Assembly: GCF_030411955.1 (NCBI RefSeq)
Contig: NZ_JASNRA010000001.1
Location: forward strand, 62,001-126,000
Direction of reading: 5' to 3'
Source: Massilia sp. YIM B02443
GTDB taxonomy: Bacteria; Pseudomonadota; Gammaproteobacteria; Burkholderiales; Burkholderiaceae_D
DNA: 64,000 bases
Positions 16,835-24,878 of this stretch are shown in pieces; position 1 is the stretch's first letter; every line of letters starts with the position of its first letter. Both the position numbers and the translations under genes were made by a program. A model generated the notes under the pieces. That model had not been told where the DNA came from, searched no databases, and saw only the letters and a program-made list of their open reading frames with translations.

Positions 16835-18127
16835 TTAGAAATTATCCCAGCGCAAACTCAGCTGCAGGGCATGGCTATTATATTGGAACAGCGAGATATT
16901 CTCGCGGTTGAGTGTGGCGCGCCATTCCAGCACCGCAACATAGTGCGGCCGTAATTGCCAGTTGACGGCCGAGCGCAGCGCCGCCGTGTCCTGGCGCCGC
17001 CGGGTCTCGATCAGCCCGGGCGAGTACAGCTGTTTGCTGCGCCAGTGCTGCCAGGTGAGGCCGCCTTCCAGCGTCAGCCGGCTGGCCACCTCGCCATACC
17101 ATTGCAGGCTGCCGAACCAGCCATTGCGGTCGCCTCCCGGGCGGCCATCGCGGCTGTCGTCGCGCATGCCCGTCAGCGTTGCCTGCGTCAGGTTGCGCTT
17201 GCCGCGGTAGCCGAAGATGCCGCCGACTTCGACCATCGTTCCGTCATAGGCCGGGCGGGTCGGATATTCCATGCGGCTGAGGTTGCCCAACAGCGTGAAC
17301 TCGGTCTTGTCGGGCATCTTCCACGACGGTGTCGCGCGCAGCTGCAATTGCTGCTGGCGCTGGTAGAGCGTGCGGTCCAGCGTCACGTAGCCGAGCGCGG
17401 CGGTGCCGCGCAGGCGCCAGCCGCCCGGTTTCCAGGTGTGCTCGACTGCGCCCAGCAGCGACACCGTGTCCTGGCTGCGCTGGGTGTCGTGCCAGCGCGA
17501 GTAGGCCTGGACCACGGCGCTGCTGCCGCCGCTGCCGAGCGGCCGCACGTAGGAACCGGCCAGCTGGCTGAAGCTGTCCTGTTGCGGCAGGAAAGACGGG
17601 TCGAGCTCGTATTCGGTCTGGGCGCTGCCGGTGCCGATGGTGAAGCGCGGGTCGTTGGCGCCCTGGTTGACGTTGTCGTCGTGGCCGCGCGTCGCCGCCA
17701 GCAGCCAGGCGCCGCCCTGGCGCGGCGCCGGCCGGCCGCAGCCGGTGGCGCGGTAGCGCGCGATCGTTTCCGCAATCGCGGACGGCAGGGTGAAGCGCTG
17801 CTGCAGGCCGGTAAACAAACGTTCCGCCTCGGCCGTATTGCCGAGCTCGCACTGGCTGATCGCCAGGTCGAGCCAGGCGCCGGCATGGCGCGGTTCGGCG
17901 GCGATCACGCGCTGCAGCATGGCGGCGGCTTCCTCGAGGCGGCCCTCGGCCAGCGCGCGCAATGCTTCGCGGTACAGTTCTTCCTGCTGGCCCGGCGCGC
18001 TGTCGGGCGCGACGGCGGTAGAGACCACCGCCGGCGCCGCCAACGTCGCCACGACGCCGTCCTGCGCCAGCGCCTGGCAAGACCAGCCTGCCGCGACCAG
18101 CGCGGCGCCCACGATCCGGCGCATCAT
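16835..18127 (-). CDS. TPR-containing outer-membrane beta-barrel protein
   Basis: This 430-residue protein starts with a signal peptide (cut probably after CQALAQ). Two tetratricopeptide-like units follow (about 50-125; EELYREALRALAEGRLEEAAAM, AWLDLAISQCELGN). The remaining 280 residues alternate in the way of beta strands and end in Phe (LRWDNF), the C-terminal residue typical of outer-membrane barrels. The TPR-plus-barrel order resembles surface lipoprotein assembly modulators and related export ports. The start overlaps the cyclase stop by ATGA, so the two proteins are probably made together, one in the inner and one in the outer membrane. The substrate is unknown. Confidence 0.75.
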   Translation of the reverse strand: MMRRIVGAALVAAGWSCQALAQDGVVATLAAPAVVSTAVAPDSAPGQQEELYREALRALAEGRLEEAAAMLQRVIAAEPRHAGAWLDLAISQCELGNTAEAERLFTGLQQRFTLPSAIAETIARYRATGCGRPAPRQGGAWLLAATRGHDDNVNQGANDPRFTIGTGSAQTEYELDPSFLPQQDSFSQLAGSYVRPLGSGGSSAVVQAYSRWHDTQRSQDTVSLLGAVEHTWKPGGWRLRGTAALGYVTLDRTLYQRQQQLQLRATPSWKMPDKTEFTLLGNLSRMEYPTRPAYDGTMVEVGGIFGYRGKRNLTQATLTGMRDDSRDGRPGGDRNGWFGSLQWYGEVASRLTLEGGLTWQHWRSKQLYSPGLIETRRRQDTAALRSAVNWQLRPHYVAVLEWRATLNRENISLFQYNSHALQLSLRWDNF

Positions 18128-19959
18128 GCGCTGCGCTCCAGGGTATAGATGCGGGTCGGGCGGCCCTTGCCGCGCAGCTGGCGTTCGTCCAGCAGCAGCA
18201 GGCGGTGGCGCCGGGTGAGCGCGGCGGTGCCTTCGCCGATGATGACGTCGTGCGGATAGTCGCGCGCGGCCTGCTCCAGACGCGCCGCCGTATTCACGCT
18301 GTCGCCCACCGCCGTATAGATGCTGCGCGCGGCGGTGCCGTAGTCGCCGGCCATCGCCACCCCGCTCTCGATGCCGATGCGCACGCGCAGCGGCGGCAGG
18401 CCGCCGGCCACGCGCAGGGCCGAGAACTGCGCCACTTCGTGCAGGATGCGCGCGGCCGCGTCCAGCGCCAGGTCGGCATGATCGGCGTTCGGCAGCGGCG
18501 CGCCCCAGAACGCCACCAGGCCGTCGCCGGTGTATTTGTCGAGCGTTCCGCGATGCGCCAGCACCGGGCGCGTCAGGCATTCCAGGAATTCGGTGGTCAG
18601 GCGCGACGCTTCTTCCAGCGACAGCGCCTCGACCTGGCTGGTATAGCCCTGCATGTCGGCGACCAGCGTCGTCACTTCCAGGCGCCGCGGCGCCAGCGGA
18701 TCCTTCAGGTCGCTGCGCAGCAGTTCGTCCACCACCTCGCCAGCCACGTACTGGCGCAACGTGCCGAGCAGCTGGCGCGAGCGGCGCTGCGCCAGCTCCC
18801 ACTGGAACGGCACCGCCACCGCCAGCAGGTACAGGCAGCACAGCAGCGGCGCGGCCGGCGCGAAGTCCGGATCGCGCGGCGCCAGCAGCCAGGCGATGGC
18901 CAGCCACAGCAGGGCGCTGGCGCCCAGCAGCAGCGCGTTGGCGGCGGCCGACATGCGCGGCAGCGTATAGGCGGTCAGCAGCACCACCGCCAGCACGAAG
19001 CCGAAGGCGATCGCCTTGCCCGGCAGCGGCGCCGGCGCCAGGCCCTGCTGGCGGTCAAGCAGCGAGGTCAGCATCGAGGCATGGACCAGCAAGCCGGCGC
19101 TGGACGCGCCCAGCGGCGTCGACACGCGGTCGCCGATGCTCAGCGACGACGAGCCGATCAGCACCAGCCGGCCGCGCGCCATGCCGGCCGGCATGCGGCC
19201 GGCCAGCAGGTCGGCCGCCTTGACCACCTCGTAGGCGCTCCAGTCGCGCACATACGGCACACGCTCGACCGCGCGTACAGGGGGCAATGCGCCTGTCGCG
19301 CTGCCGCAACACTGAAGTAAGGCGAGCGCGAGCGTAGGATAGACTCGGCCCTGGTAGCTGGTGAACATGGGCAGGCGGCGCAAGGTGCCGTCGGAATCCG
19401 GCAGCACGCCGATATTGCCGGCGTAGCGGCCCTGGGCCAGGCCGCCGTGGTTGGCCAGGTAGCCGCGCGCCGCCAGCGCGGCGCCGGCGCCGTTGGCAGG
19501 CGTACCGCCGACCAGGCGTCCGCTCGCCAGCGGCGCCTCGGCGTGCAGGTAGTCGAACATTTGCGCCAGCACCAGCGGGCCGTGGCTGGCCAGCATCGCC
19601 AGGCGCACGTCGCCGTCGGCATCGGCCGGTTTTTCCATCAGGATGTCGAGCGCGACGCCGCTGGCGCCGTCGGCCAGCGCCAGCTCGACCAGGTCGGCGA
19701 TGCGTGCACGCGGCCATGGCCAGGGAATCTGCGCCACGCTGCTTTCATCGATGTCGATCACCAGCACCCGTTGTTCCGGTGTGTCGCTAGCCTGCAACTG
19801 GATCAGGCGGTCGCGCAGCCACTCGTCGGGGGCGGTGGTTGGGATGCTTCCACCTTGCCACTGCAGCCAGCCAGCCATGACGAGCGCGACGAGGGCGATC
19901 ACGCCGCGCAGCGCGGCAGGATCGCGCAGCTTGGTGCGCAAGAGGCTGGAGATGGTCAT
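18124..19959 (-). CDS. CHASE2-domain class III adenylate/guanylate cyclase
   Basis: This is a 611-residue membrane-bound cyclase. A first helix (about 17-33) anchors a periplasmic CHASE2 sensor domain (about 40-310). Three closely spaced helices follow (about 315-385), then the cyclase domain (about 425-611). The metal-binding Asp435 (VADMQGYT) and Asp479 (KYTGDG), a purine-contacting Lys475, and the transition-state Asn556 and Arg560 (VNTAARLE) are all present, so it should be active. The Lys favours ATP as substrate. The ATG at 19959 is the first start compatible with the helix; upstream in-frame sequence is non-coding in character. It is the first gene of a run that ends with the Crp-family regulator, and is divergent from the FecR-domain gene. 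Confidence 0.92.
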   Translation of the reverse strand: MTISSLLRTKLRDPAALRGVIALVALVMAGWLQWQGGSIPTTAPDEWLRDRLIQLQASDTPEQRVLVIDIDESSVAQIPWPWPRARIADLVELALADGASGVALDILMEKPADADGDVRLAMLASHGPLVLAQMFDYLHAEAPLASGRLVGGTPANGAGAALAARGYLANHGGLAQGRYAGNIGVLPDSDGTLRRLPMFTSYQGRVYPTLALALLQCCGSATGALPPVRAVERVPYVRDWSAYEVVKAADLLAGRMPAGMARGRLVLIGSSSLSIGDRVSTPLGASSAGLLVHASMLTSLLDRQQGLAPAPLPGKAIAFGFVLAVVLLTAYTLPRMSAAANALLLGASALLWLAIAWLLAPRDPDFAPAAPLLCCLYLLAVAVPFQWELAQRRSRQLLGTLRQYVAGEVVDELLRSDLKDPLAPRRLEVTTLVADMQGYTSQVEALSLEEASRLTTEFLECLTRPVLAHRGTLDKYTGDGLVAFWGAPLPNADHADLALDAAARILHEVAQFSALRVAGGLPPLRVRIGIESGVAMAGDYGTAARSIYTAVGDSVNTAARLEQAARDYPHDVIIGEGTAALTRRHRLLLLDERQLRGKGRPTRIYTLERSA

Positions 19960-20073
19960 CGGGGCGGACGAGGGGCCGGAAGTGTGGGAGAAATGAAAGG
20001 CTGGATTGTACCGGTTGTATTTGCAAGAAGAAATATTTTGCCGGTAGCGAGCACAGGTGTAAGAATTGTAAAT

Positions 20074-20089
20074 TGTGACGGGTATCACA
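20074..20089. promoter_or_regulatory. Perfect Crp-type operator between cyclase and fecR genes
   Basis: TGTGA, six bases, TCACA: an exact match to the Crp consensus half-sites at Crp spacing. Its centre is 53 bp before the FecR-domain gene start and 122 bp before the divergent cyclase start, so it could act on either gene. Confidence 0.75.
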
Positions 20090-20134
20090 GATTTTATCTG
20101 TTGAGCCCGGACAATGCTAGGGATGGAGGATTGT

Positions 20135-21475
20135 ATGTTCAAAAAAATCGCTGCGGCTGCCGCACTGCTATTGGCGTCGACTGGCGCACTGGCGGCGGAG
20201 GCCGGCCGTGTTGTATTTGTCACCGGACAGGCCCAGCTCGGCCGCCACGCTGCCGTCCAGGACGCCGCGGTGGAGGAGGGCGACGAGCTGTCCACCGGGG
20301 CCGACGGTTATGTCTATGTCAAGACGGTGGACAGCGGCTTCCTGATCCTGCGTCCGAACAGCACGGCGCGCATCGTGGCGTATGCGATCGACGACAAGGA
20401 TCCTTCCAAAACCCAGGTCAAGCTCGAGCTGGTGCGCGGCGTCGCCCGCACGATCTCGGGGCAGGGCGTCAAGCAGGCGCGCCAGAATTTCCGCTTCAAC
20501 ACGCCAGTCGCGGCAATCGGCGTGCGCGGCACCGACTTCACGGTCTTCACCGACCAGCAGACCACCCGCGTGACCGTGCTGTCGGGCGGCGTGGTGATGA
20601 GTGGCTTCGGCGCCAATTGCTCCGCGACCGGGACCGGTCCGTGCGAAGGGCGCGATGCGCGTGAGTTGTTCGCGGGCCAGGGCGGCATGCTGCTGCAAGT
20701 GGAACGCGGCAGCACGATGCCGCAATTGCTGGCCAATCCCGCGCTGGCGCCCGACCAGGCCGAAAAGCCGCGTAGCGACGAGCCGGCGGTCAAGCCCGCG
20801 GCGCCGGCGGTACCGATGGCGCAGGTGAACCTGGATCCACAGCGCTCGGAACAGGCGCTCGGCAACGTGCGCCCTGTCACCCCGCCGCCGGTGACCACAC
20901 CGGTGCCGGTGCTGCCGCCTGTGACGAATCCGGGCATCAAGCCGCCGCCTGATGTGGTCGTCGAGCCGCCGATCGCGGCCGTTCCCGCCGTGCCGGAAGT
21001 GTTCTGGGGTCGCTGGCAGGCAGTGCTCAACCGCGCTCCGGCGACCGGACGCATTGGCGACGCCGACGTCGATATCGCTACTTATTACGGGCCTTATGCG
21101 ATTACGCGCTTGAGTAATTCGGCGCTGGTCATGCCGAAAGAAGGCAATGCGGCATTCAAATTGATGAGCGGCGAAGCAATCATGACCAATTCGGATGGTG
21201 AGCGTTTCGCGACAATCGAATCGGGCCAGCTGAATATGGATTTCGCGAAACGAACGTTTGCCACGTCACTGACGGTGAATGCCGATGGCGATCGTGCCGG
21301 TGTCGCCGGTAGCGGTGTCATTACAGATAAAGGCATGCTTTACGAAGACAATCGCTCGGAGACGATCATCCGCGGTTATCTCGGCGGCGCGAAAGCCGAC
21401 CAGGCAGGATATATCTTTAAAAACTATGCAAACCCCGGTGTCGTAATCAGCGGCGCCACGTTGTGGGGGCGCTGA
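20135..21475 (+). CDS. FecR-domain secreted protein
   Basis: This 446-residue protein has a signal peptide (MFKKIAAAAALLLASTGALA) and no later membrane helix, so it is periplasmic or exported. Residues about 25-185 form a FecR-type beta domain (GDELSTGADGYVYVK, then VAAIGVRGTDFTV). A Pro/Val-rich linker follows (about 250-295), then a C-terminal beta-rich domain ending GATLWGR. Standalone FecR proteins of this sort often sit beside CHASE2 cyclases and TPR/barrel proteins, and may bind cell-wall or surface polymers. GGAGGA lies 4 bp before the ATG at 20135, which decides the start. From about 21070 onward codon use becomes less GC-rich than in the neighbours. Confidence 0.82.
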   Translation: MFKKIAAAAALLLASTGALAAEAGRVVFVTGQAQLGRHAAVQDAAVEEGDELSTGADGYVYVKTVDSGFLILRPNSTARIVAYAIDDKDPSKTQVKLELVRGVARTISGQGVKQARQNFRFNTPVAAIGVRGTDFTVFTDQQTTRVTVLSGGVVMSGFGANCSATGTGPCEGRDARELFAGQGGMLLQVERGSTMPQLLANPALAPDQAEKPRSDEPAVKPAAPAVPMAQVNLDPQRSEQALGNVRPVTPPPVTTPVPVLPPVTNPGIKPPPDVVVEPPIAAVPAVPEVFWGRWQAVLNRAPATGRIGDADVDIATYYGPYAITRLSNSALVMPKEGNAAFKLMSGEAIMTNSDGERFATIESGQLNMDFAKRTFATSLTVNADGDRAGVAGSGVITDKGMLYEDNRSETIIRGYLGGAKADQAGYIFKNYANPGVVISGATLWGR

Positions 21476-21561
21476 ATTTAGAAAGATTTGCATCAAAAGT
21501 CGGTGATTATTTGAAAGAATTTGTAAAAAAGTTGTATTAAGAGAGTAAAAAACTTCTGTTT

Positions 21562-21606
21562 TGTGATGGCCGTCACAACGCTAATTTCGTGATCTGGCAA
21601 TATACT
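21562..21606 (+). promoter_or_regulatory. Crp-type operator plus -10 box before the surface-protein gene
   Basis: A perfect TGTGA-N6-TCACA lies at 21562-21577. A TATACT hexamer lies at 21601-21606, about 31 bp from the operator centre. This spacing puts the operator near -43 from the expected start point, as at class II Crp-activated promoters. No -35 hexamer is needed or seen. The leader to the gene start is about 80 bp. Confidence 0.7.
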
Positions 21607-21693
21607 TCGCAGTTCTGCAATAGCCGTCTGGACATTGCCTACTGTACTGTCCAGCAGCAGACTCAACCACAATCTTTAAAGGATTCAAACATC

Positions 21694-24444
21694 ATGGCAG
21701 CTCAAGATTACACCGCCGTAGTCCAACAACTGTACATCTCGTACTTCGGCCGTCCGGCTGACTACTATGGCCTGCAGAATTTCTCGGCCCAGCTCGACGC
21801 AATGGGCGCACCGAAGACCTTCGCCGAAGTGCAAGCTGCCGTGCAGGCTGACGGCGCCGGCACCACCGCCCTGTCGCGTCTGGTGAACACCTTCAGCAGC
21901 TCGGAAGAGTCGATCGCCCTGTACGGCACCGACACCACCCAAGTCGGCATCTCGAAATTCGTCGCCGCGATCTACGAAAACGTCCTGGGCCGCCCAGCCG
22001 ACCTGCCAGGCTTCAACTACTGGGTCGAAGCCATCACCTCGGGCGCCGTGACCATGGCTAACGCCGCTGCCGCCATCACCCAGGGCGCGCTGACCAACAC
22101 CACCGCTCAAGGCCTGCTGGATGCACAAGCCGTGAACAACAAGGTTGCAGTCGCTACCGCCTTCACCACCGCCCTGGACACCCCAGCTGAACTGAACGCC
22201 TACTCGGGCGAAGCAGCAGCTGCAGCCGGCCGTGGCCTGCTGAGCGGCGTGAACTCGTCGACCAACGTCACCGCTTACCAAGCTACCATCAACTCGACCA
22301 TCAGCAGCATCGTGACCGGTTCGGCGCCGATCTCGAACCTGGTCCTGACCGAAGGCGTTGACAACATCGTTGGCACCAACGCTAACGACACCATCACCGC
22401 ACTGGTTCGCGCTGATGCGGCTGCTGACAACAACGGCACGAGCACCCTGAACTCGGGCGACGTGATCGACGGCGGCGCTGGCATCGACACCCTGAACCTG
22501 ATCGTTGGCAAAGCAGGTTCCGTCCTGCCAAGCACCGCAACCGTCAAGAACGTTGAAATCATCAACATCACCGGCGTGAGCAACATCGGTGCAGCTGGTG
22601 TTGACGATGCCCCTTCGACTCTGGCAGTTGTTGATGCGTCGTACTTCGCTGGTTCGACCACCATCAATCTGGTCGGCGCCACCGGTGCAACCGCAACCGT
22701 CAACGGCCTGGCCGGCAAGACGCTGGGCGTGCAGGGCAAAACCGAAGCAGCCGTCACCGGCAACTTCGGCACCGCAACTTCGGCAACCGTTCAGCTGAAT
22801 GGCGCTTCCAACGCTGCTGGTACCGGCAACGCTGCTATTGCTCTGGGTGGTGCTGCAGTCAAGACCGTTACCATCAACGGTAGTGGCGCTGCGACCGTCA
22901 CCGCTGCTGGCTTGGTCGAAACTCTGAAGATCAATGCGACCGGTGCAACCACCATCAACGCATCGTCGGAAGCTACTTCGCTCAAAACCATCGACGCTTC
23001 GGGTTCGACTGCTGGCGTTACCATTGCAAATGGCGGCACTGCTGAAGCGCCGGTTAATTACACCGCTGTCGAAACCATCACCACCGGTTCCGGCAATGAC
23101 ACCTTCACTGTTGGTCTGACGACTGCTGGTAAAACCGCAACCGTCAACTCGGGTGCTGGTAACGACAAGATCACTGTCGCTGCTGATGCCGTGAAGGTCA
23201 ACATCAACGCTGGCGCAGGCGATGACACCATCACTTTCAACCGCGCGCTGACCACCACCGACATCGTCAACGGCGGCGAAGGCAAGGATACCCTCTCGAT
23301 CGTCAACAGCACCATCGCTGCTTCGGATCTGGAGATCCTGAAGGCAACCGTGACCAACGTCGAAACCTTGAAGTTCGCTAACCTGGTGACCGGCGTCGAT
23401 GCAGCTGTTCTGAACCAATTCAGCACCTTCTCGTTCTCGGCTGCTGGCGGCACCGTCACCAAAGTGGCTGACGTGCAAAACGTGGTCGCTGCTGGCGATG
23501 TCGACGTGACCGCTGCTGGCTATGTTGCTGCTACCGAAACGGCTAATGCAACCTACGCTGGCAAGCTGACCGTCGACGTGACTGGCGGTACTGCTGCTCA
23601 GGCTGGCGAAGGCGAAGAGGAAGGCACCGAGCAAGTCAACGCGACCGTCACCGCGCGCGCTGATTCGATCACCCTGAACGTGAAAGCTACCCCTGCTACT
23701 TCGAACACGGATGGTATCGCGACGTTCGCAGAGCTGACCGGCGACGTGAAGTCGGCGACCGTCAACCTGACCAACAGTGTCTTCGAGCGCACCAGCAACA
23801 CCGCAACGGAAGATGCAGTCGCTACCTTTACCTTGACCACCAGCGAAGCTACTGACGAAGACGGCGCGACCACCAACCTGGGCAACCTGACCTCGCTGAC
23901 CCTGACCGGTAACGGCAACGCTGTTGTCGTCAACGGTGCAACCGGTTCCCTGGCAACCATTGATGCTACCGGCCTGACTGGCAAAGCTGCCTTCGGCGGT
24001 TCGGACGTGACCACTGGCCTGACCTACACCACCAGCGCGAACGTTGCTGAAACCATCAAGCTGGGTGCTAGCCACGACGTCATCAACTTCAGCGCGACTT
24101 CGTCGACCTACGCGAAGATGGACACCATCGAAGGCTTCAGCCTGGTTAAGGACGCTGCTGGTTTGCTGGATACTGAGGCGTCGGACAGCATCTCGATCAG
24201 CGGTCTGGTTGACGGCGCATCCTTCACCAAGGCAGCGAACGTCACGGGCACCACCTTCGGTCTGGTTCTGACCAACCTGGGTCAGAGCACCACCGCTGAC
24301 CACGTTGTGTTCCAGTACGATGGCAACACTTACATCTACGCTGACACCGGTGCAAACGGTCTGGGCAACGATGACGTCGTCATCAAGCTGACCGGTACCG
24401 CTGTCGACCTGGACCTGCTGGTCTCGGCACTGAACGCAGCTTAA
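21694..24444 (+). CDS. S-layer/RTX-like surface protein with DUF4214 domain, type I secretion substrate
   Basis: This 916-residue protein has no signal peptide. It is rich in Ala, Thr, Val, Asn and Gly and nearly free of Cys. The N-terminal 110 residues have two DUF4214-type units (LYISYFGRPADYYG and IYENVLGRPADLPGFNYW). The body is repetitive beta sequence with RTX-like calcium-binding phrases (GSGNDTFTVG, GAGNDKITV, GAGDDTITF, GGEGKDTLS). The C-terminus is acidic and hydrophobic, as expected of a type I secretion signal. The secretion genes follow directly. Size, composition and gene order recall RsaA of Caulobacter. Codons are unusually biased (GCT, GGT, AAC, ACC), pointing to very high expression. 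The start at 21694 follows AAAGGA; the earlier in-frame start lies within the promoter. Confidence 0.88.
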   Translation: MAAQDYTAVVQQLYISYFGRPADYYGLQNFSAQLDAMGAPKTFAEVQAAVQADGAGTTALSRLVNTFSSSEESIALYGTDTTQVGISKFVAAIYENVLGRPADLPGFNYWVEAITSGAVTMANAAAAITQGALTNTTAQGLLDAQAVNNKVAVATAFTTALDTPAELNAYSGEAAAAAGRGLLSGVNSSTNVTAYQATINSTISSIVTGSAPISNLVLTEGVDNIVGTNANDTITALVRADAAADNNGTSTLNSGDVIDGGAGIDTLNLIVGKAGSVLPSTATVKNVEIINITGVSNIGAAGVDDAPSTLAVVDASYFAGSTTINLVGATGATATVNGLAGKTLGVQGKTEAAVTGNFGTATSATVQLNGASNAAGTGNAAIALGGAAVKTVTINGSGAATVTAAGLVETLKINATGATTINASSEATSLKTIDASGSTAGVTIANGGTAEAPVNYTAVETITTGSGNDTFTVGLTTAGKTATVNSGAGNDKITVAADAVKVNINAGAGDDTITFNRALTTTDIVNGGEGKDTLSIVNSTIAASDLEILKATVTNVETLKFANLVTGVDAAVLNQFSTFSFSAAGGTVTKVADVQNVVAAGDVDVTAAGYVAATETANATYAGKLTVDVTGGTAAQAGEGEEEGTEQVNATVTARADSITLNVKATPATSNTDGIATFAELTGDVKSATVNLTNSVFERTSNTATEDAVATFTLTTSEATDEDGATTNLGNLTSLTLTGNGNAVVVNGATGSLATIDATGLTGKAAFGGSDVTTGLTYTTSANVAETIKLGASHDVINFSATSSTYAKMDTIEGFSLVKDAAGLLDTEASDSISISGLVDGASFTKAANVTGTTFGLVLTNLGQSTTADHVVFQYDGNTYIYADTGANGLGNDDVVIKLTGTAVDLDLLVSALNAA

Positions 24445-24462
24445 TTTCCGTCACAGGAGATG

Positions 24463-24482
24463 CCCCTTGCCTCGGCAAGGGG
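24463..24482 (+). terminator. Stem-loop after the surface-protein gene (first of three)
   Basis: Nine-bp perfect stem (CCCCTTGCC/GGCAAGGGG) with a two-base centre, 18 bp after the stop codon and without a T tract. It may protect the mRNA end or act with the next hairpin. Confidence 0.55.
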
Positions 24483-24493
24483 TTGCGATACCC

Positions 24494-24522
24494 AAACCCT
24501 GGCTCCCTGAGCCAGGGTTTTT
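24494..24522 (+). terminator. Strong rho-independent terminator of the surface-protein gene
   Basis: Twelve-bp perfect stem (AAACCCTGGCTC against GAGCCAGGGTTT) with a three-base loop, running into five T. It separates the highly expressed surface-protein transcript from the secretion operon. Confidence 0.9.
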
Positions 24523-24774
24523 CCCGTACATCGCGATGTAAAAGTGGCATCCCAGTTTCGCCAGGTGAGCGATCACATGGTTTCATGGAGCGGCAAGTCC
24601 AACTTCTGCAGCGCTGTCGAATGCGGAAAACACCCCGGCTGAGTTTCGGCGCGAATGGATAACGTAACGCCCCTCCAGGATCGACGATGTCCCGAAGGCC
24701 ATGCTGTACAGCATGGCCTTTTCTCGTTGAGCATGCCTGTACCATGCAGAACCGCAACGAAACTTGATTCAAAA
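24523..24774. other. Non-coding spacer between surface protein and secretion genes, with a third hairpin
   Basis: About 250 bp with no credible gene. A perfect 26-bp palindrome at 24695-24720 followed by TTTTC looks like another terminator; it may be a relic of a lost gene or insulate the secretion operon from read-through. Confidence 0.55.
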
Positions 24775-24815
24775 TGTGATGCTCGTCACATTTTTCTATG
24801 TTTTTAGGCGATAAT
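24775..24815 (+). promoter_or_regulatory. Crp-type operator plus -10 box before the type I secretion operon
   Basis: A perfect TGTGA-N6-TCACA lies at 24775-24790 and GATAAT at 24810-24815, about 28 bp from the operator centre. As at the surface-protein gene, this is close to class II Crp spacing. The coding start is about 64 bp downstream. Confidence 0.7.
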
Positions 24816-24878
24816 GTCCGCTCTGCTTGATGCTGGACAAAATCCGTTGGTCAAGCACCTTCTCCTTGACGGCCTAAA

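Noticed and set aside
20041..20073. Possible -10 box for the cyclase gene at class II distance from the Crp site
   Set aside because: The minus-strand sequence at the right distance is GC-rich (GCTCGC, CTACCG) and does not resemble a -10 hexamer.
21685..24303. An 872-codon minus-strand frame opposite the surface-protein gene
   Set aside because: Ser/Gly/Val/Asp-rich mirror of a repetitive coding sequence, without start signals.
24445..24878. Cluster of three hairpins considered as a CRISPR, attC or riboswitch-like region
   Set aside because: The hairpins have different sequences and no regular spacing; at least one is an ordinary terminator with a T tract.
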